A DNA stretch of 64,000 nt, from positions 930,001 to 994,000 of the forward strand of contig JBDWFY010000013.1 in the NCBI GenBank assembly GCA_039976075.1, given 5' to 3'. This DNA comes from JBDWFY01 sp039976075 (GTDB lineage Bacteria; Pseudomonadota; Alphaproteobacteria; Rhizobiales; Stappiaceae). Below the pieces are notes generated by a model. The model ran no database searches and was not told the DNA's origin. It was given only the letters and a program-made list of their open reading frames with translations. Positions within the stretch are counted from its first letter, which is position 1, and each line of letters begins with the position of its first letter. Positions 1-8,962 of this stretch are shown piece after piece. Made by a program: the position numbers and the translations under genes.

Positions 1-283
1 CATCAAAAGCCATTTTGATAATTCTCCGAATAAAAATTCAATTTCGCCGGTTTTAAGGTCTGATTGGATAGTGTCAGCGCATTTGCTTCAAAGGCGCCAC
101 GGTTTTTCGGCTGGCTGCAGTCCCTTGCGATCTTGATTTAGGGTGTCTTGGCGTGGATTAAATGGGCAAAGCGCAATTGGCAAGGACAGAAGGATCTGAA
201 TCGGCATTTTATGTCGACAAATATTGACGCGGTTCGACGTGCGACCGCGTAAAAAATGACTACACGCTTTGCTGAACAATAAA
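1..283. other. Gene-poor left edge of window
   Basis: Downstream of rpsA, which reads leftward and stops at 345. I see no open reading frame with a good ribosome-binding site or a recognisable product here. The only clear element is the rpsA terminator at 281-310. The stretch may hold part of the intergenic region before the next gene outside the window. Confidence 0.5.
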
Positions 284-310
284 AAACCCGCGCAAATATT
301 GCGCGGGTTT
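281..310 (-). terminator. Rho-independent terminator of rpsA
   Basis: A perfect 12-bp stem (284-295 pairing with 299-310, loop of three bases) followed on the minus strand by a run of T (complement of the A-run at 281-286). It lies 35 bp after the rpsA stop codon, the right place and direction to end the cmk-rpsA side of the locus. Confidence 0.9.
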
Positions 311-344
311 GTTGTTCTGCTGGGCCATCGGCTCCGCCTGCGGC

Positions 345-2042
345 TTAGTCGTCGTCGCGGGCTTTCAGGGCTGCGCCGAGAATGTCACCCAGAGACGCAC
401 CGGCATCGGTCGAGCCGTATTGCGCAATGGCTTCTTTCTCTTCAGCAACTTCCAGTGCCTTGATCGACACAGTCACTTTACGCGACTTCTTGTCGAACTG
501 GGTGATGCGAGCATCGAACTTTTCACCGACGGCATATTTTTCAGGCCGCTGCTCATCACGGTCTCGTGCCAACTCGGCGCGGCGGATGAACGCAGTCACG
601 TCAGAGTCCGCGATTTTCACATCGAGGCCACTGTCTTTGACTTCAACAACTTCGCAGGTGACAATTGAACCACGGCGTAGCTCACCGGCAGCTGCGGTAT
701 CGAACGGATCTCCACCAAGCTGCTTGATACCCAGAGAAATACGTTCTTTTTCCACGTCAACATCCAGAACGACTGCTTTGACGATATCGCTCTTTTTGTA
801 TTCCTCTATCATCTGCTCGCCCGGACGGTTCCAGTCGAGATCGGACAGGTGAACCATGCCATCGACGTCGTTGTCCAAGCCAATGAACAAACCGAATTCG
901 GTTTTGTTTTTGACTTCGCCTTCGACTTCGGTGCCCTGCGGGAATTGTTCTGCAAATGCTTCCCAAGGATTTTGAAGCGTCTGTTTCAGGCCAAGCGAAA
1001 TGCGGCGTTTAACCGGATCCACTTCCAGAACCATCACTTCAACTTCCTGAGAAGTCGCTACAATCTTGCCGGGGTGAACGTTTTTCTTGGTCCAGGACAT
1101 TTCCGAAACGTGGATCAGACCTTCAATGCCCGGCTCCAACTCAACAAATGCACCGTAATCGGTGATGTTGGTCACGCGGCCAGTGAATTTTGCGCTAAGC
1201 GGATACTTGGCTTCGATGCTTTCCCAAGGATCCGTCTCAAGCTGCTTCATGCCAAGACTGATACGATGCGTTTCCTGGTTGACCCGGATAATCTGGACTT
1301 TGACGGTTTCGCCAATTGTCAGCACTTCGCTTGGGTGGTTGATACGGCGCCATGCAATGTCAGTGACATGAAGCAGGCCATCAATACCGCCAAGATCAAC
1401 AAATGCACCGTAATCAGTGATGTTCTTGACCACGCCTTCGACGGTCTGACCTTCTTCAAGGCTCTGAACCAGTTCGGAGCGCTGTTCTGCACGGGTTTCT
1501 TCCAGAACGACACGACGGGAGACAACGATGTTGCCGCGACGTTTGTCCATTTTGAGAATCTGGAACGGCTGCGGTGTATGCATCAGCGGCTGTACATCGC
1601 GAACAGGACGAATATCAACCTGAGACCGCGGCAAGAAGGCTACGGCACCATCAAGATCAACGGTAAATCCACCCTTGACCTGATTGAAGATCTGTCCCGT
1701 GACCTTTTCATTGGCTTCGAAAGCCACTTCCAGGCGAACCCAGCTTTCTTCACGGCGTGCTTTGTCGCGGGACAAGACCGCTTCACCGAGCGCGTTTTCC
1801 ACGCGCTCAAGGTAAACTTCGACCGTATCTCCGACATTCATCTCGCCGTCGCGTGCCTTGGCGCCGAATTCTTTGAGCGGAATACGCCCTTCGACTTTCA
1901 GGCCAACGTCGATAACAGCAAGGTCTTTTTCAAAACCGACGACAGTTCCCTTGACGACGGAACCTTCAGCGAGATCGGTTTGGGTAAATGATTCTTCAAG
2001 GAGGGCAGCAAAGTCCTCATTGGCGAAACTGGTTTCAGTCAT
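345..2042 (-). CDS. rpsA: 30S ribosomal protein S1
   Basis: 565 residues with six S1/OB-fold RNA-binding repeats, roughly at residues 27-90, 108-175, 196-262, 280-348, 367-434 and 455-520. Repeats 3 to 5 carry the well-conserved core (for example ITDYGAFVDL and ITDYGAFVEL). Six repeats and this length are typical of proteobacterial S1. The protein binds mRNA on the small ribosomal subunit and helps initiation on structured or weak leaders. The ATG at 2042 has an AGGAG five bases upstream. It is downstream of cmk, an arrangement common in proteobacteria, but the two are separated by a terminator. Confidence 0.98.
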   Translation of the reverse strand: MTETSFANEDFAALLEESFTQTDLAEGSVVKGTVVGFEKDLAVIDVGLKVEGRIPLKEFGAKARDGEMNVGDTVEVYLERVENALGEAVLSRDKARREESWVRLEVAFEANEKVTGQIFNQVKGGFTVDLDGAVAFLPRSQVDIRPVRDVQPLMHTPQPFQILKMDKRRGNIVVSRRVVLEETRAEQRSELVQSLEEGQTVEGVVKNITDYGAFVDLGGIDGLLHVTDIAWRRINHPSEVLTIGETVKVQIIRVNQETHRISLGMKQLETDPWESIEAKYPLSAKFTGRVTNITDYGAFVELEPGIEGLIHVSEMSWTKKNVHPGKIVATSQEVEVMVLEVDPVKRRISLGLKQTLQNPWEAFAEQFPQGTEVEGEVKNKTEFGLFIGLDNDVDGMVHLSDLDWNRPGEQMIEEYKKSDIVKAVVLDVDVEKERISLGIKQLGGDPFDTAAAGELRRGSIVTCEVVEVKDSGLDVKIADSDVTAFIRRAELARDRDEQRPEKYAVGEKFDARITQFDKKSRKVTVSIKALEVAEEKEAIAQYGSTDAGASLGDILGAALKARDDD

Positions 2043-2267
2043 TTAAGCTCCTGGTGGCCATACGGCCGGCGCCGGGGGTTAGTGTTAATACGCGCTTCAG
2101 CTTTCCTGTTCCCAAAGGGACACCCGCTGCAAAACAGCGGCCGGCGAGCGGAAAGCATGAAGCCATCAATTCCTGAGAAAGACAGTGTTTGGGACAGGCG
2201 CATCACTAATCGAGACAAGTCTGACCGTCTGTCACGGCAGGAAAGATCGTATTGGGCGCGAAACACA

Positions 2268-2299
2268 AAAAAGGGCAATGCCAACAGGCATTCCCTTTG
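2268..2299 (-). terminator. Rho-independent terminator of aroA-cmk
   Basis: Stem of about 12 bp with one mismatch (2270-2282 pairing with 2287-2298) and a four-base loop, followed on the minus strand by a T-run (complement of 2265-2272). It begins four bases past the cmk stop, so aroA-cmk should end here and rpsA should have its own promoter in the 225 bp to its right. Confidence 0.85.
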
Positions 2300-2302
2300 A
2301 AC

Positions 2303-2929
2303 CTATGTGTTCCTGATGCTATCCACGATGTCTACCGCCGCTCGGAACGCTGTTTCTATATCCATTTCCGAGGTATCAATCAAGTGGGCATCGGCAGCTT
2401 TTTGCAATGGAGCGCTGGCTCTGGAGGAGTCTCGCTCATCTCTGCGGTGAATATCGCTCAACATCTCTTCGTAAGAGGTCCTGCAGCCGTTCCTTCGCAT
2501 TTCCTCATACCGCCGCTGTGCCCGCGTCGTCGCTGAGGCTGTAACATAGAGTTTTGCATCAGAGTCCGGGCATACAACTGTGCCTATGTCGCGACCGTCG
2601 AGGACGGCGCCATTGCCGTCGTTGGCGAACACCCGCTGGAAATTCAGCAACAATGCTCTGACTTTTGGAATGGCCGCAACCTTTGAGGCCGCTTCGCCAA
2701 CACCTTCAGCTCTCAACTCATCCGAGCTGAGGTGGCGAATGTCCAGATGCTCTGCTGCCGCAATGGCCGCATCGGGATCTTCGGGATCCGCCCCCTCCGC
2801 AAGGACCCGGTGTCCAACGGCTCGGTAAAGCAAGCCGGTGTCCAGATGTTTCAATTCATAATGCGCGGCGAGTTTCCGGGCCAGAGTGCCTTTGCCGGAT
2901 GCCGCCGGTCCATCAATCGCGATGATCAC
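2303..2929 (-). CDS. cmk: Cytidylate kinase
   Basis: 208 residues. It phosphorylates CMP and dCMP with ATP in pyrimidine nucleotide salvage. The P-loop GPAASGKGT is at residues 7-15, and the sequence follows bacterial CMP kinase to the end at normal length. The start codon is GTG at 2929 and overlaps the aroA stop as GTGA, so translation is probably coupled to aroA. The gene order aroA-cmk-rpsA is common in proteobacteria. Confidence 0.97.
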   Translation of the reverse strand: MIIAIDGPAASGKGTLARKLAAHYELKHLDTGLLYRAVGHRVLAEGADPEDPDAAIAAAEHLDIRHLSSDELRAEGVGEAASKVAAIPKVRALLLNFQRVFANDGNGAVLDGRDIGTVVCPDSDAKLYVTASATTRAQRRYEEMRRNGCRTSYEEMLSDIHRRDERDSSRASAPLQKAADAHLIDTSEMDIETAFRAAVDIVDSIRNT

Positions 2930-4281
2930 GCAGCATCGGCCTCCCTGACGATGATTGAACCGCCCAATTTCCCCATCAGGTCACGGAAGTTAGGAAAACT
3001 CGTGGCAATCGGTGAGCCGTCATCCACTGTGATCGGCTGATTTGCAGCCAATCCCAATACCAGGAAGCTCATGGCGATACGATGATCCAGGTGGGTTACA
3101 ACCGTACCGCCGCCGATCTGATCTGATTTGCCTGTAACGAACAGCGTGTCCTCGCCTTCGGCGCAGGGAATCCCGTTCGCTTCAAGGCCGCGGGCAACCG
3201 CTGCAAGACGGTCCGATTCCTTCACTCTGAGTTCTTCAAGTCCGTTCATGCGCGTTTCGCCTTCCGCGAATGCGGCGGCCACTGCCAGAATCGGGTACTC
3301 ATCGATCATTGACGGCGCTCGATCGGCAGGGACGGAGACACCCTTGAGGCTGCTGTACCTAACGTGAATGTCGGCAATTTTTTCGCCGCCGGTATCACGT
3401 TCGTTCTCAAACTGAATGTCCGCTCCCATGTCGCGCAGAGTAAACAGAAGTCCGATGCGGTGCGGATTGAGAAGGACATTTTCAACCACCAGATCAGAAC
3501 CTGGAGTGATGAGAGCGGCAACGATCGGAAATGCGGCTGAACTGGGATCTCCCGGAACGATAATATCCTGTGCGGTCAATTCTGGTTGGCCGTGGAGGGC
3601 GATAATCCGTTCGCCGTTTTCGCCCGTCGATACATCAAGTTTTGCACCAAACCCCATCAACATCCTTTCTGTGTGATCTCGCGTCAAAACGGGTTCAATG
3701 ACTGTCGTAATACCCGGAGCATTGAGCCCGGCAAGAAGGACTGCGGACTTGACCTGAGCTGAGGGCATTGGAACACGATAAGTCTGCGCTAGCGCTGTTT
3801 GGGGGCCGCGTAGGCTCAAAGGAAGTTTGTCACCACTGCGGGCAATGACCTCGGTGCCGATTTCTCGCAGCGGATTGAGAACCCGCCCCATCGGGCGGCC
3901 CGAGAGAGATGCATCGCCGGAAAAAGTCGCAGAAATCGGATGGGAGCCGACCACTCCCATGACGAGGCGGACACCCGTTCCCGCATTACCGAAATCCAAC
4001 ACAGTTTCGGGCTCTTTGAGCGCACCGATACCCACGCCGTCAACAAGCCAGACGCCATCGCTGTTCTTTTCCACCGTTGCACCCAGAGACCGCATTGCGG
4101 CCGCAGTATTGAGGATATCTTCGGACTCCAATAAACCTTCGATGCGTGTCCGACCGACCGCCAGCGTTCCGAATATCAGAGAGCGATGGGATATCGACTT
4201 ATCGCCGGGTACAGTTATCCGGCCTTTCAAAGGCCGGCCCGGGTGTGCCGTCATCGGCAATGTGGATGAAGCGTGGACCAT
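2926..4281 (-). CDS. aroA: 3-phosphoshikimate 1-carboxyvinyltransferase (EPSP synthase, class II-like)
   Basis: Sixth step of the shikimate pathway: transfers enolpyruvyl from PEP to shikimate 3-phosphate. Motifs are PGDKSISHRS near the N-terminus, the PEP-site loop FGNAGTGVRL, and DEYPILAVAAAFAEG and LEELRVKESDRL further on. Along its length it resembles the class II enzyme of Agrobacterium strain CP4 as I remember that sequence. The reading frame is open to 4329, but the Met at 4281 leaves an N-terminal lead like that of CP4, so I prefer it; neither start has a strong ribosome-binding site. At the position of CP4 Ala100 this protein has Gly (NAGT, not NAAT), which is discussed as a finding. 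Confidence 0.95.
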   Translation of the reverse strand: MVHASSTLPMTAHPGRPLKGRITVPGDKSISHRSLIFGTLAVGRTRIEGLLESEDILNTAAAMRSLGATVEKNSDGVWLVDGVGIGALKEPETVLDFGNAGTGVRLVMGVVGSHPISATFSGDASLSGRPMGRVLNPLREIGTEVIARSGDKLPLSLRGPQTALAQTYRVPMPSAQVKSAVLLAGLNAPGITTVIEPVLTRDHTERMLMGFGAKLDVSTGENGERIIALHGQPELTAQDIIVPGDPSSAAFPIVAALITPGSDLVVENVLLNPHRIGLLFTLRDMGADIQFENERDTGGEKIADIHVRYSSLKGVSVPADRAPSMIDEYPILAVAAAFAEGETRMNGLEELRVKESDRLAAVARGLEANGIPCAEGEDTLFVTGKSDQIGGGTVVTHLDHRIAMSFLVLGLAANQPITVDDGSPIATSFPNFRDLMGKLGGSIIVREADAA

Positions 4282-4476
4282 TTTTTTCTGTCCCGATAGG
4301 AGGGCATTTTTTCGGGTTTCTCCTAGCATGCCATGACTGTGTCTTGCCAGCCCTCAATTGACAAGTTCGTGAGGGCTTGTCAGTTAGGACTGAATATATG
4401 TCAATTTCATTTTGACAAGGGCTCACTTGGGCATGTAATGGAAGCCGCACCTCGAATCTGACAAGGATGTTTGACC

Positions 4477-4893
4477 GTGGCCAAACCCGAACTCGGTACC
4501 AAAAGACTGTGCTCCAGCTGCGGCACAAAATATTATGACCTCTCGCGTGATCCGATCACCTGTCCCAAATGCGGCCATATCTTCGTTCTGGCAGTGGCGG
4601 CGACACCCGCCAAAGTTCGCTCCGAACCGCCAGTGAAAAAGGCGGAAGAGCCGGAAGTGGCGAAAAATGCGGAGGCAGAAGACGATGATGCCGATACCGA
4701 AGTAATTTCGCTTGAAGATGCCGATGCCGAACAAATGGGTGATGACGATATCGCCGACATCGATGATGATGAGGAAGACGACACTACCATTAGTGATGAT
4801 TCGAACGTTTTCCTGGATGATGATGATGAAGATGGCGATGCAGACGTTCCGGGCATTGTGGTTGAAGTCGACGACGACGACGTTGACAAATAG
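4477..4893 (+). CDS. TIGR02300-family zinc-ribbon protein with acidic tail
   Basis: 138 residues from GTG at 4477. An earlier TTG at 4471 is in frame, but the family normally begins MAKPELGTKR, and AAGGA at 4463-4467 is well spaced for the GTG. Two Cys pairs (C12/C15 and C29/C32) form a zinc-ribbon-like head. From about residue 65 the chain is dominated by Asp and Glu and looks disordered. The family is restricted to alphaproteobacteria and has no established function that I know of. It is divergent from aroA and followed by tRNA-Ala. Confidence 0.85.
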   Translation: MAKPELGTKRLCSSCGTKYYDLSRDPITCPKCGHIFVLAVAATPAKVRSEPPVKKAEEPEVAKNAEAEDDDADTEVISLEDADAEQMGDDDIADIDDDEEDDTTISDDSNVFLDDDDEDGDADVPGIVVEVDDDDVDK

Positions 4894-4951
4894 CGTTGGG
4901 CGTGCGCGTTGAGGATTATATAGATAGCATGGCGATTGCGCCTTTAAGCTA

Positions 4952-4979
4952 TTGACATCTGTGTGGGCGGAGCTATTTT
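4952..4979 (+). promoter_or_regulatory. Candidate sigma-70 promoter of tRNA-Ala
   Basis: TTGACA at 4952-4957 and TATTTT at 4974-4979, 16 bp apart, about 47 bp upstream of the tRNA. The same stretch can also fold as a 7-bp hairpin (gggcgga/tccgccc) without a T-run, so part of it might instead end the upstream gene. Confidence 0.45.
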
Positions 4980-5026
4980 CCGCCCTCGACATGCGCCGGC
5001 TCCCCAAAGCTGGGCAAGATCATAGT

Positions 5027-5102
<76 letters not shown>

Positions 5103-5497
5103 AATTCTTCTTTACCAAATTGAGACTGCCGATTTCAGTAGTTGAGACCTTTTGTGAAATCTTGACTGCTACGTGATGTCATAGAATTCAGGTTTATTCG
5201 AAGCGTCGCGCGATCTGCAAATTAAGGTATTGATTTTGTTTGCATAATAATTTTTCGCTTTAAATCCCGCCCTTGATAAGTTGTTTGCTTTCATTTGTTC
5301 GTTGAAACAATGGGGTAGTATTATAGTATACTCGTTTGAAATAAGTGAATGCACATAAGTAGTTATATGTAAAAAATAATGCATGCATTAAAATAATAAA
5401 TATAAATGCACGACTAAACGTACAGTTATACCTAATATTAACGTTGCTGCGACTATTCTCTTGACTGCACAGTTTCTTGACAAAGCGGGGGGCGCAA
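5103..5497. other. AT-rich intergenic region before the chemoreceptor gene
   Basis: About 395 bp, visibly richer in A and T than the flanking genes, especially 5220-5420. I see no credible gene on either strand. It must hold the promoter of the downstream chemoreceptor gene, but I could not fix one by eye. Confidence 0.5.
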
Positions 5498-6979
5498 ATG
5501 TCACTACTATCAAGAGGACCAAGCGGTAACGCAAAGCTTTCGGCTTTACGGCGTTCTCAAGCCATTATCGAATTTAAGCCCGATGGCACAATAGTGGATG
5601 CAAATGAAAATTTTTTGCAGGCGGTCGGATACGAGTTGGCGGAAATCAAGGGACAGCATCACAGCATATTCGTCCCGGAGGAAATTCAGGCTTCGCAAGA
5701 CTATCAATCTTTTTGGAGCCGCCTTGCAGAAGGCGAATTCTATAGTGGTGAATTCAAACGCCGAAACAAAGCCGGTGAAGAACTCTGGTTGCACGGCTCT
5801 TACAATCCAATTGTCGGCGCTGGTGGTCGTGTTACTCAAGTCATCAAATTGGTGTCTGATATTACAGATCAAAAACGTGCGACGGCAAATTATGAAGGCC
5901 AGTTGGCTGCCATTCACAAAGCCCAGGCAGTCATCGAGTTTGAGTTGGACGGTACGATCCTGACAGCCAACGATAATTTTCTCGCGGCAGTCGGGTATTC
6001 TCTTGAAGAAATTCAGGGAGAACATCATCGCATATTTGTCGATCCGTCGGAGCACAACAGCGAAGAATATATTGGTTTTTGGGACGATCTTCGCGAAGGA
6101 AAGTTTCAGGCTGCAGAATATAAGCGTATCGCGAAGGGCGGTCGCGAATTCTGGATTCAGGCAACCTACAATCCGATATTCGACTGGAATGGTGCTCCCT
6201 TTAAGGTCATCAAATTTGCGACAGATGTGACGGATCAGGTACAAGACAGGATGCGTAAAACCGAGGTCCAGCAGAAAATCGATGCGGATCTCGACAGTAT
6301 CACTCAATTGGTTGCCCAGGCTAGCAGCGGAGCCTCCTCGTCTGCGTCAGCAGCAGAGGATACTTCAACCACAGTGCAGGCGGTAGCATCAGGTGCAGAA
6401 GAGCTGGCAGCATCTGTGGAAGAAATCAGCCGCCAGGTTGCTCAAGCTCTCGGAATCTCGAATGACGCCGTCAACCATGCAGAGAAAACGGGGAATATCA
6501 TCTCCGGTCTGTCTTCAGCAGCAGACGAGATCGGTGACGTTGTCAGTCTCATTGCAGACATTGCCGAAAAGACCAACCTTCTTGCGTTGAATGCAACGAT
6601 TGAATCAGCACGCGCGGGCGAAGCTGGACGTGGATTTGCTGTTGTCGCAACAGAAGTCAAGGAACTGGCAAGCCAGACGTCGAAGGCAACTGAAACGATC
6701 AGCAGCCACACGACAAGCATTCAGTCTTCTACGTCGGATGCCGTCTCGGCAATTGGTGATATCAGCAAGATAATTGCAGACATCAACCAGATTTCCTCGA
6801 CGATTTCCGCAGCCGTTGAAGAACAATCAGCGGTGACCCAGGAAATATCCTCGAATATGCAGACTGCATCCGATGGCGTGACTACGATCACTACTAATAT
6901 GAATGAAATTGCGACCGCTACAGAGACCATCCAGACGGGAACGGAAGAGATCAAACAAGCATCCCAGTCTTTGATATAG
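5498..6979 (+). CDS. Soluble methyl-accepting chemotaxis protein with two PAS domains
   Basis: 493 residues from ATG 5498, chosen over TTG 5477 because a G-rich ribosome-binding site lies just before it. Two tandem PAS domains (about residues 12-125 and 135-248) are similar to each other; both include a VGY..EI.G.HH.IF pattern. A chemoreceptor signalling domain follows, with the hairpin tip LLALNATIESARAGEAGRGF. There is no transmembrane segment, so the receptor should be cytoplasmic and may sense oxygen, redox or a small internal ligand through PAS. The C-terminus lacks an NWETF-like tether for CheR/CheB. No other chemotaxis genes are in the window. Confidence 0.93.
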   Translation: MSLLSRGPSGNAKLSALRRSQAIIEFKPDGTIVDANENFLQAVGYELAEIKGQHHSIFVPEEIQASQDYQSFWSRLAEGEFYSGEFKRRNKAGEELWLHGSYNPIVGAGGRVTQVIKLVSDITDQKRATANYEGQLAAIHKAQAVIEFELDGTILTANDNFLAAVGYSLEEIQGEHHRIFVDPSEHNSEEYIGFWDDLREGKFQAAEYKRIAKGGREFWIQATYNPIFDWNGAPFKVIKFATDVTDQVQDRMRKTEVQQKIDADLDSITQLVAQASSGASSSASAAEDTSTTVQAVASGAEELAASVEEISRQVAQALGISNDAVNHAEKTGNIISGLSSAADEIGDVVSLIADIAEKTNLLALNATIESARAGEAGRGFAVVATEVKELASQTSKATETISSHTTSIQSSTSDAVSAIGDISKIIADINQISSTISAAVEEQSAVTQEISSNMQTASDGVTTITTNMNEIATATETIQTGTEEIKQASQSLI

Positions 6980-7718
6980 AAACGACGACTATATCAGTTA
7001 CACAGCGGTGTCGCTGGTTTTGCTCTCACGTGGCAACCAACATATACCAAAGCCGGAGCGGGCCTTTGGTGTCGTTTTTATCGAATCATCGTCGATGAAT
7101 TCAACGGACTGTGCGGACCGGCTGGCGGAGATGTACGCAAACAGCAATCCGGTGCTCTGTGGCGCGATGGTCGTCGATCTCAGTACCGACAGACTTGCTA
7201 TTTGATCAGCAGCTGTAGAATTCCTTCTCCGTGCGCCTGTTGGTGAGAGCAGGGAGGAGTTGGAGGCCCGGGTTGCGGGTAAGGTTAAAATCCTCGCTGG
7301 TCGACAGGTTCACGTGAAAGCACCTGTGGACAAACTTTTTATGTTTCATTGCGGTTTCTGTACCAGAATTTCCTGAGTTCGGGTGTGTCGGGCGTCAGTA
7401 GATTCGTTCGCTTCCCGCTATCAAAGTTGGGTGTTGGATCGGATGATGCGGGCGGCGATCATCTGTTTGATTGTGACCTGATTATCCGGACGACAAGAGC
7501 GCTATCGACCAGGATATCCATGCTTTGATTTTGGGAGACGCGAGGCGATCCTGCCAGTCCGATGTTATTTGTCTTTTAAGTTCAATTGCTTTATCGGGTT
7601 GAACCGATCTCTGTCCCGTACCATATTAGCATAGAACTTGGCGCTACCAATTGCGCCACACCGGATGCCGTGAAGGGTCCGGTTGTCAAGGTCGCTTGGA
7701 CTTGAAGGACTTTGAATA
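6980..7718. other. 739 bp with no recognisable gene
   Basis: Small open frames exist (for example 7008-7205 plus and 7565-7798 minus), but none has a family signature or convincing start. The base composition is not AT-rich like the preceding spacer, so this could be decayed coding sequence. I found no terminal repeats or transposase motif to call an insertion sequence. Confidence 0.4.
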
Positions 7719-8150
7719 ATGTCGCGTCTGACAGCGTTTTCAAGCCCGCTTCTATTGGGGTTTGATGACATAGAAAGAATGCTGGACCGTGTGTCCAAGG
7801 CGGCCAGTGATGGCTACCCGCCCTATAATATCGAGCGAATACCTGCTAATGATCACAGGGGCGAGTTGATGCGTATAACGCTGGCAGTTGCTGGATTTAC
7901 GCAGGATCAGCTTGATGTCTCAGTTGAGGAAAGCCAGTTGGTCATTAGAGGGCGCCAGAACGACGACAAGGGGCGTGACTATTTGCATCGCGGTATCGCG
8001 GCCCGACAGTTTCAACGTGCGTTTGTTCTTGCCGACGGTATCGAGGTTCTTGGCGCAGATCTTAGAGATGGCCTTCTGTCCATTGACCTTGCGCGTCCTG
8101 AACCTGAACGGATCGTTCGAAAAATCGAAATTTCGTCCGGCGAAGTTTAA
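7719..8150 (+). CDS. Hsp20-family small heat-shock protein
   Basis: 143 residues with an alpha-crystallin domain from about residue 38 to 140 (PYNIERI, then ITLAVAGFTQDQLDVSVEESQLVIRG, quoted in part, and a C-terminal beta strand before IEIS). Small heat-shock proteins of this IbpA type form oligomers that hold unfolding proteins for refolding by DnaK/ClpB. It is followed after 66 bp by a DUF1150 gene, a frequent pairing in alphaproteobacteria. No ROSE-type thermosensor hairpin could be fixed by eye in the leader. Confidence 0.92.
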   Translation: MSRLTAFSSPLLLGFDDIERMLDRVSKAASDGYPPYNIERIPANDHRGELMRITLAVAGFTQDQLDVSVEESQLVIRGRQNDDKGRDYLHRGIAARQFQRAFVLADGIEVLGADLRDGLLSIDLARPEPERIVRKIEISSGEV

Positions 8151-8216
8151 GAGTACCTCCAGTTTTCCGGTAGCTCTGTCAGGGGCTCTACAATCCGGAA
8201 CAATAAGGAAAAAATC

Positions 8217-8477
8217 ATGGACCATGTGCACATGACACCGCTGCCGATGTCTCAGGAAGAGTTGGCAGGATTGGGAGCTGGTGATGTTGCCTACATACGG
8301 CAAATGAGTCCGTCCGATGTCGCCAGTTTGATCCCGGATGCGCCTGATCTTGACCCGGAGACCACCTTGTGGGCTCTGATCGCGGCTGATGGGACGCCTA
8401 TCGTTGTAACTGACAGTCACGATGCCGCGCTTGCCAATGCTTGGGAAGCGGATCTCAGAACGTTGAGCCTTCACTAA
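8217..8477 (+). CDS. DUF1150 family protein
   Basis: 86 residues, acidic, no signal peptide or membrane segment. The pattern LAGLGAGDVAYIRQM near residue 17 and LWALIAADGTPIVV near residue 60 match the small alphaproteobacterial DUF1150 family. It is often encoded next to hsp20 genes, as here, and its role is unknown. AAGG at about 8205-8208, with AAAAA following, lies at usable distance from the ATG. Confidence 0.85.
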   Translation: MDHVHMTPLPMSQEELAGLGAGDVAYIRQMSPSDVASLIPDAPDLDPETTLWALIAADGTPIVVTDSHDAALANAWEADLRTLSLH

Positions 8478-8962
8478 AGCAGGCACTCTTCGCGGAATTT
8501 GTAATGCTGCTCCGCGATTGGGCGCGTGACTTCATGTCGTAGGCTCACCTTTTTGCTACAGTCGCGATCAAGAAGTTGATCAGTTTATGTCATTGAGAAG
8601 AAACTATTCATTAACCAAGCGATAGCTTCAATCATCTGATTGAAAGAGTTTGTCTACCTCTTTGCGAGATTGTATAGGCGATTTTCCGAGAGAGTGTCGC
8701 TGAATGACAAATATCAATCAATCACATGTCGACAATGGTAGCGTGAGTCTGGCAAAATTCTCTCTGCCGATTTTTGACGGTATGCTGGCGGTCTGAAAAG
8801 ATGGCACAGCGGGGAAGTAGCATCTCACACCATCGTTTCATCAGGCTCGTGTTGGTGCACTGGTCGCCAAATTTAATGGCGGACCATTGGACGTGCAGCA
8901 ACAGTCCATTGCCGTCGCCGAAAACTGAGGGAGATGGTTCATCTGCAGGGATGCGCGGCAGA
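8478..8962. other. Intergenic region between DUF1150 gene and ptsN
   Basis: 485 bp between convergent genes. Short open frames on both strands (8722-8973 minus, 8774-9034 plus) overlap each other and ptsN and show no family signature. No clear terminator stem-loop with a T-run is visible. Confidence 0.4.

Noticed and set aside
849..1991. A 380-codon open frame on the plus strand
   Set aside because: It lies wholly antisense to rpsA, has no family signature, and arises from the codon bias of the S1 gene.
7008..7205. 65-codon plus-strand frame in the gap after the chemoreceptor gene
   Set aside because: No ribosome-binding site, no family likeness, and a poor start context; kept only as part of the unexplained gap.
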